This document shows, piece by piece, positions 62,957-64,000 of a stretch of DNA of 64,000 nucleotides. This DNA comes from an uncultured Bacteroidota bacterium (GTDB taxonomy: Bacteria; Bacteroidota; Bacteroidia; Chitinophagales; Chitinophagaceae). Below the pieces are notes generated by a model. It did not search any database, was not told where the DNA came from, and was given only the letters and a program-made list of their open reading frames with translations. Each line of letters opens with the position of its first letter. Position 1 is the stretch's first letter. The position numbers and the translations under genes are program-made. Where the stretch lies: NCBI GenBank assembly GCA_903882805.1, contig CAIRYK010000003.1, positions 20,769-84,768 on the forward strand, in the 5' to 3' direction.

Positions 62957-64000
62957 ATGCTGGATACGAAATTGCCTAGATTTAAGGAGTTATACACCGC
63001 CTTCCGGCAGACGGAAAGCTATGCGAATAGAGTTAAGCAATCGGCTATTGCTCCTGTAAACAGATCTATAATTAAAGCTACGCTATTAAATGAGCCAATT
63101 ACAAGCGAACATTTGACCGGACTTATCCAAATGTTCAAATATGGTGTAACCGATGAAACTTTCGATTACTATCTAGAACAAAATGTGCCGGATGAAGAAC
63201 AACGTTCTGAAATATCTGAAAGAGCGTATGAGGTAAATGAGTATGGATACACTGGTGCTGGATTAAATTCAATTGCAGACCTTAACGACGAACAACTAAG
63301 TTTGGTCAAAGCATTTTTACTTGATGCCTTTGAAGTTACTAATGTTAAACAGGCACAAGATTTATGTACAAGGTTCGAAGCGGAGAATATACCGTTGGTA
63401 AAGTCGGGTATTTATTCCCCTTGGCTTTATTACATACAGCCGAGTATTTTCCCAATTCTCAATAATTCGCACGATAAATTCAGGCAATGGCTTGATATTC
63501 CAAAGGACTATCCAATTTGTATAGAGGCATTTAGTGAACTTAGGCGCACAGTAAATGAAATTGATTTGGGCTTATTAGACATATTTGCTCATAACTTCAA
63601 AACGGAATCTGTGAAAAGAAATATCGATGAATACCTTGAGCTCCTTCATCGTAGATTTAGAAATATTTGGAGATGTGCGACTTCTGGGAAGTGGCATTTT
63701 TTTAAAGAGCAGGATGTTTTATCACTTGATTGGCTTGCTCCTAATGTTGATTACTCTAAAGTAGATGTAAAATCGAAAATTGGGCTAAATCGTTGGGTAA
63801 ATAGACTTAGAAAGGGAGACCTAATAGTCGTCCTCGACAAATACAATTACTTTGGAATGGCAATCGCTCACTCCAAATATGTGTATCATTCAAATGATAA
63901 GAATCTAGGTGGAGATGTAAGGCCATGTGTAGATGTACAATTCATTCACAAGCTTGAAACTTATGCTCCTCATCATTTGAATATAACGCATACTAATCCC
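62957..64000 (+). CDS. McrB-like protein (EVE-like N-terminal domain), 5' part, runs off the window
   Basis: An ORF of at least 348 codons without a stop, not in the supplied track because it is open at the window end. It starts at ATG 62957, 19 bp after pglX. Residues about 1-230 are helical and unrecognised. Residues about 232-348 look like the EVE/PUA-like domain (NIWRCATSGKWHFFKEQDVL, NRWVNRLRKGDLIVVLDKYN, FGMAIAHSKYVYHSN). That domain is found before the AAA+ GTPase of McrB-type restriction proteins, which bind modified DNA. The AAA+ motor would lie beyond the window, so the call rests on the front end and on BREX context. Confidence 0.6.
   Translation, partial: MLDTKLPRFKELYTAFRQTESYANRVKQSAIAPVNRSIIKATLLNEPITSEHLTGLIQMFKYGVTDETFDYYLEQNVPDEEQRSEISERAYEVNEYGYTGAGLNSIADLNDEQLSLVKAFLLDAFEVTNVKQAQDLCTRFEAENIPLVKSGIYSPWLYYIQPSIFPILNNSHDKFRQWLDIPKDYPICIEAFSELRRTVNEIDLGLLDIFAHNFKTESVKRNIDEYLELLHRRFRNIWRCATSGKWHFFKEQDVLSLDWLAPNVDYSKVDVKSKIGLNRWVNRLRKGDLIVVLDKYNYFGMAIAHSKYVYHSNDKNLGGDVRPCVDVQFIHKLETYAPHHLNITHTNP

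Overview
The window reads as chromosome of a Bacteroidota bacterium, most likely of the Chitinophagales type. The evidence is two giant secreted proteins with type IX secretion (T9SS) C-terminal signals (one type B/CHU_C, two type A counting an NHL-repeat protein), a PorP/SprF partner protein, DUF3857 proteins, Bacteroidota-style promoters (-7 element TAnnTTTG), few Shine-Dalgarno sequences, and typical housekeeping genes (gyrB, htpG, serC, a cobalamin-dependent ribonucleotide reductase). No rRNA, tRNA or CRISPR array was seen.

Layout. 1-6.7 kb: an MFS transporter (minus strand), a small hypothetical gene, and a cluster of two DUF3857 proteins (one with an intact transglutaminase triad, one degenerate) plus a lipoprotein. 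7.3-14.5 kb: a 2043-residue Ig-repeat surface protein with a CHU_C tail followed by its PorP/SprF partner, ending in a strong terminator. 15-25.4 kb: nrdJ, htpG, a possible small RNA, an EGF-like lipoprotein, gyrB and a lipid A deacylase-like protein. 25.4-30.5 kb: a decayed RelE/ParE locus with fold-back repeats, an NHL-repeat protein, a DUF502 protein overlapping serC, a small hypothetical gene and an MBL hydrolase. 30.6-38.2 kb: a large outer-membrane propeller/barrel protein, an exported PLP enzyme, and the ugd-uxs pair for UDP-xylose synthesis. 38.6-49.9 kb: one 3763-residue adhesin with about 41 Ig-like repeats. 50.5-55.8 kb: a multi-PAS histidine-kinase-like protein that lacks its ATPase domain, a small exported protein, and a Crp/Fnr regulator followed by a small ABM-like gene whose promoter carries a perfect FNR-type box.

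56.1-64 kb (running off the end) is a defence island related to BREX: a brxC gene without its P-loop end, a DUF1016/YhcG nuclease, a PglX-type methyltransferase interrupted by one in-frame TGA, and the start of an McrB-like gene. The truncated brxC lies head-to-head against a truncated mazF, which looks like a deletion scar. The four genes are tightly spaced and co-directional, so they were probably one operon, now at least partly decayed.

The most unusual signals are: three copies of a 27-nt palindromic, in-frame repeat with compensatory arm changes inside the DUF1016 gene; the brxC/mazF scar and the pglX nonsense codon; two copies of a 150-bp repeat with inverted ends, both placed between convergent genes; a promoter-terminator pair with no ORF between htpG and the EGF lipoprotein; and the FNR box. 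All family calls come from reading motifs, with no database search.
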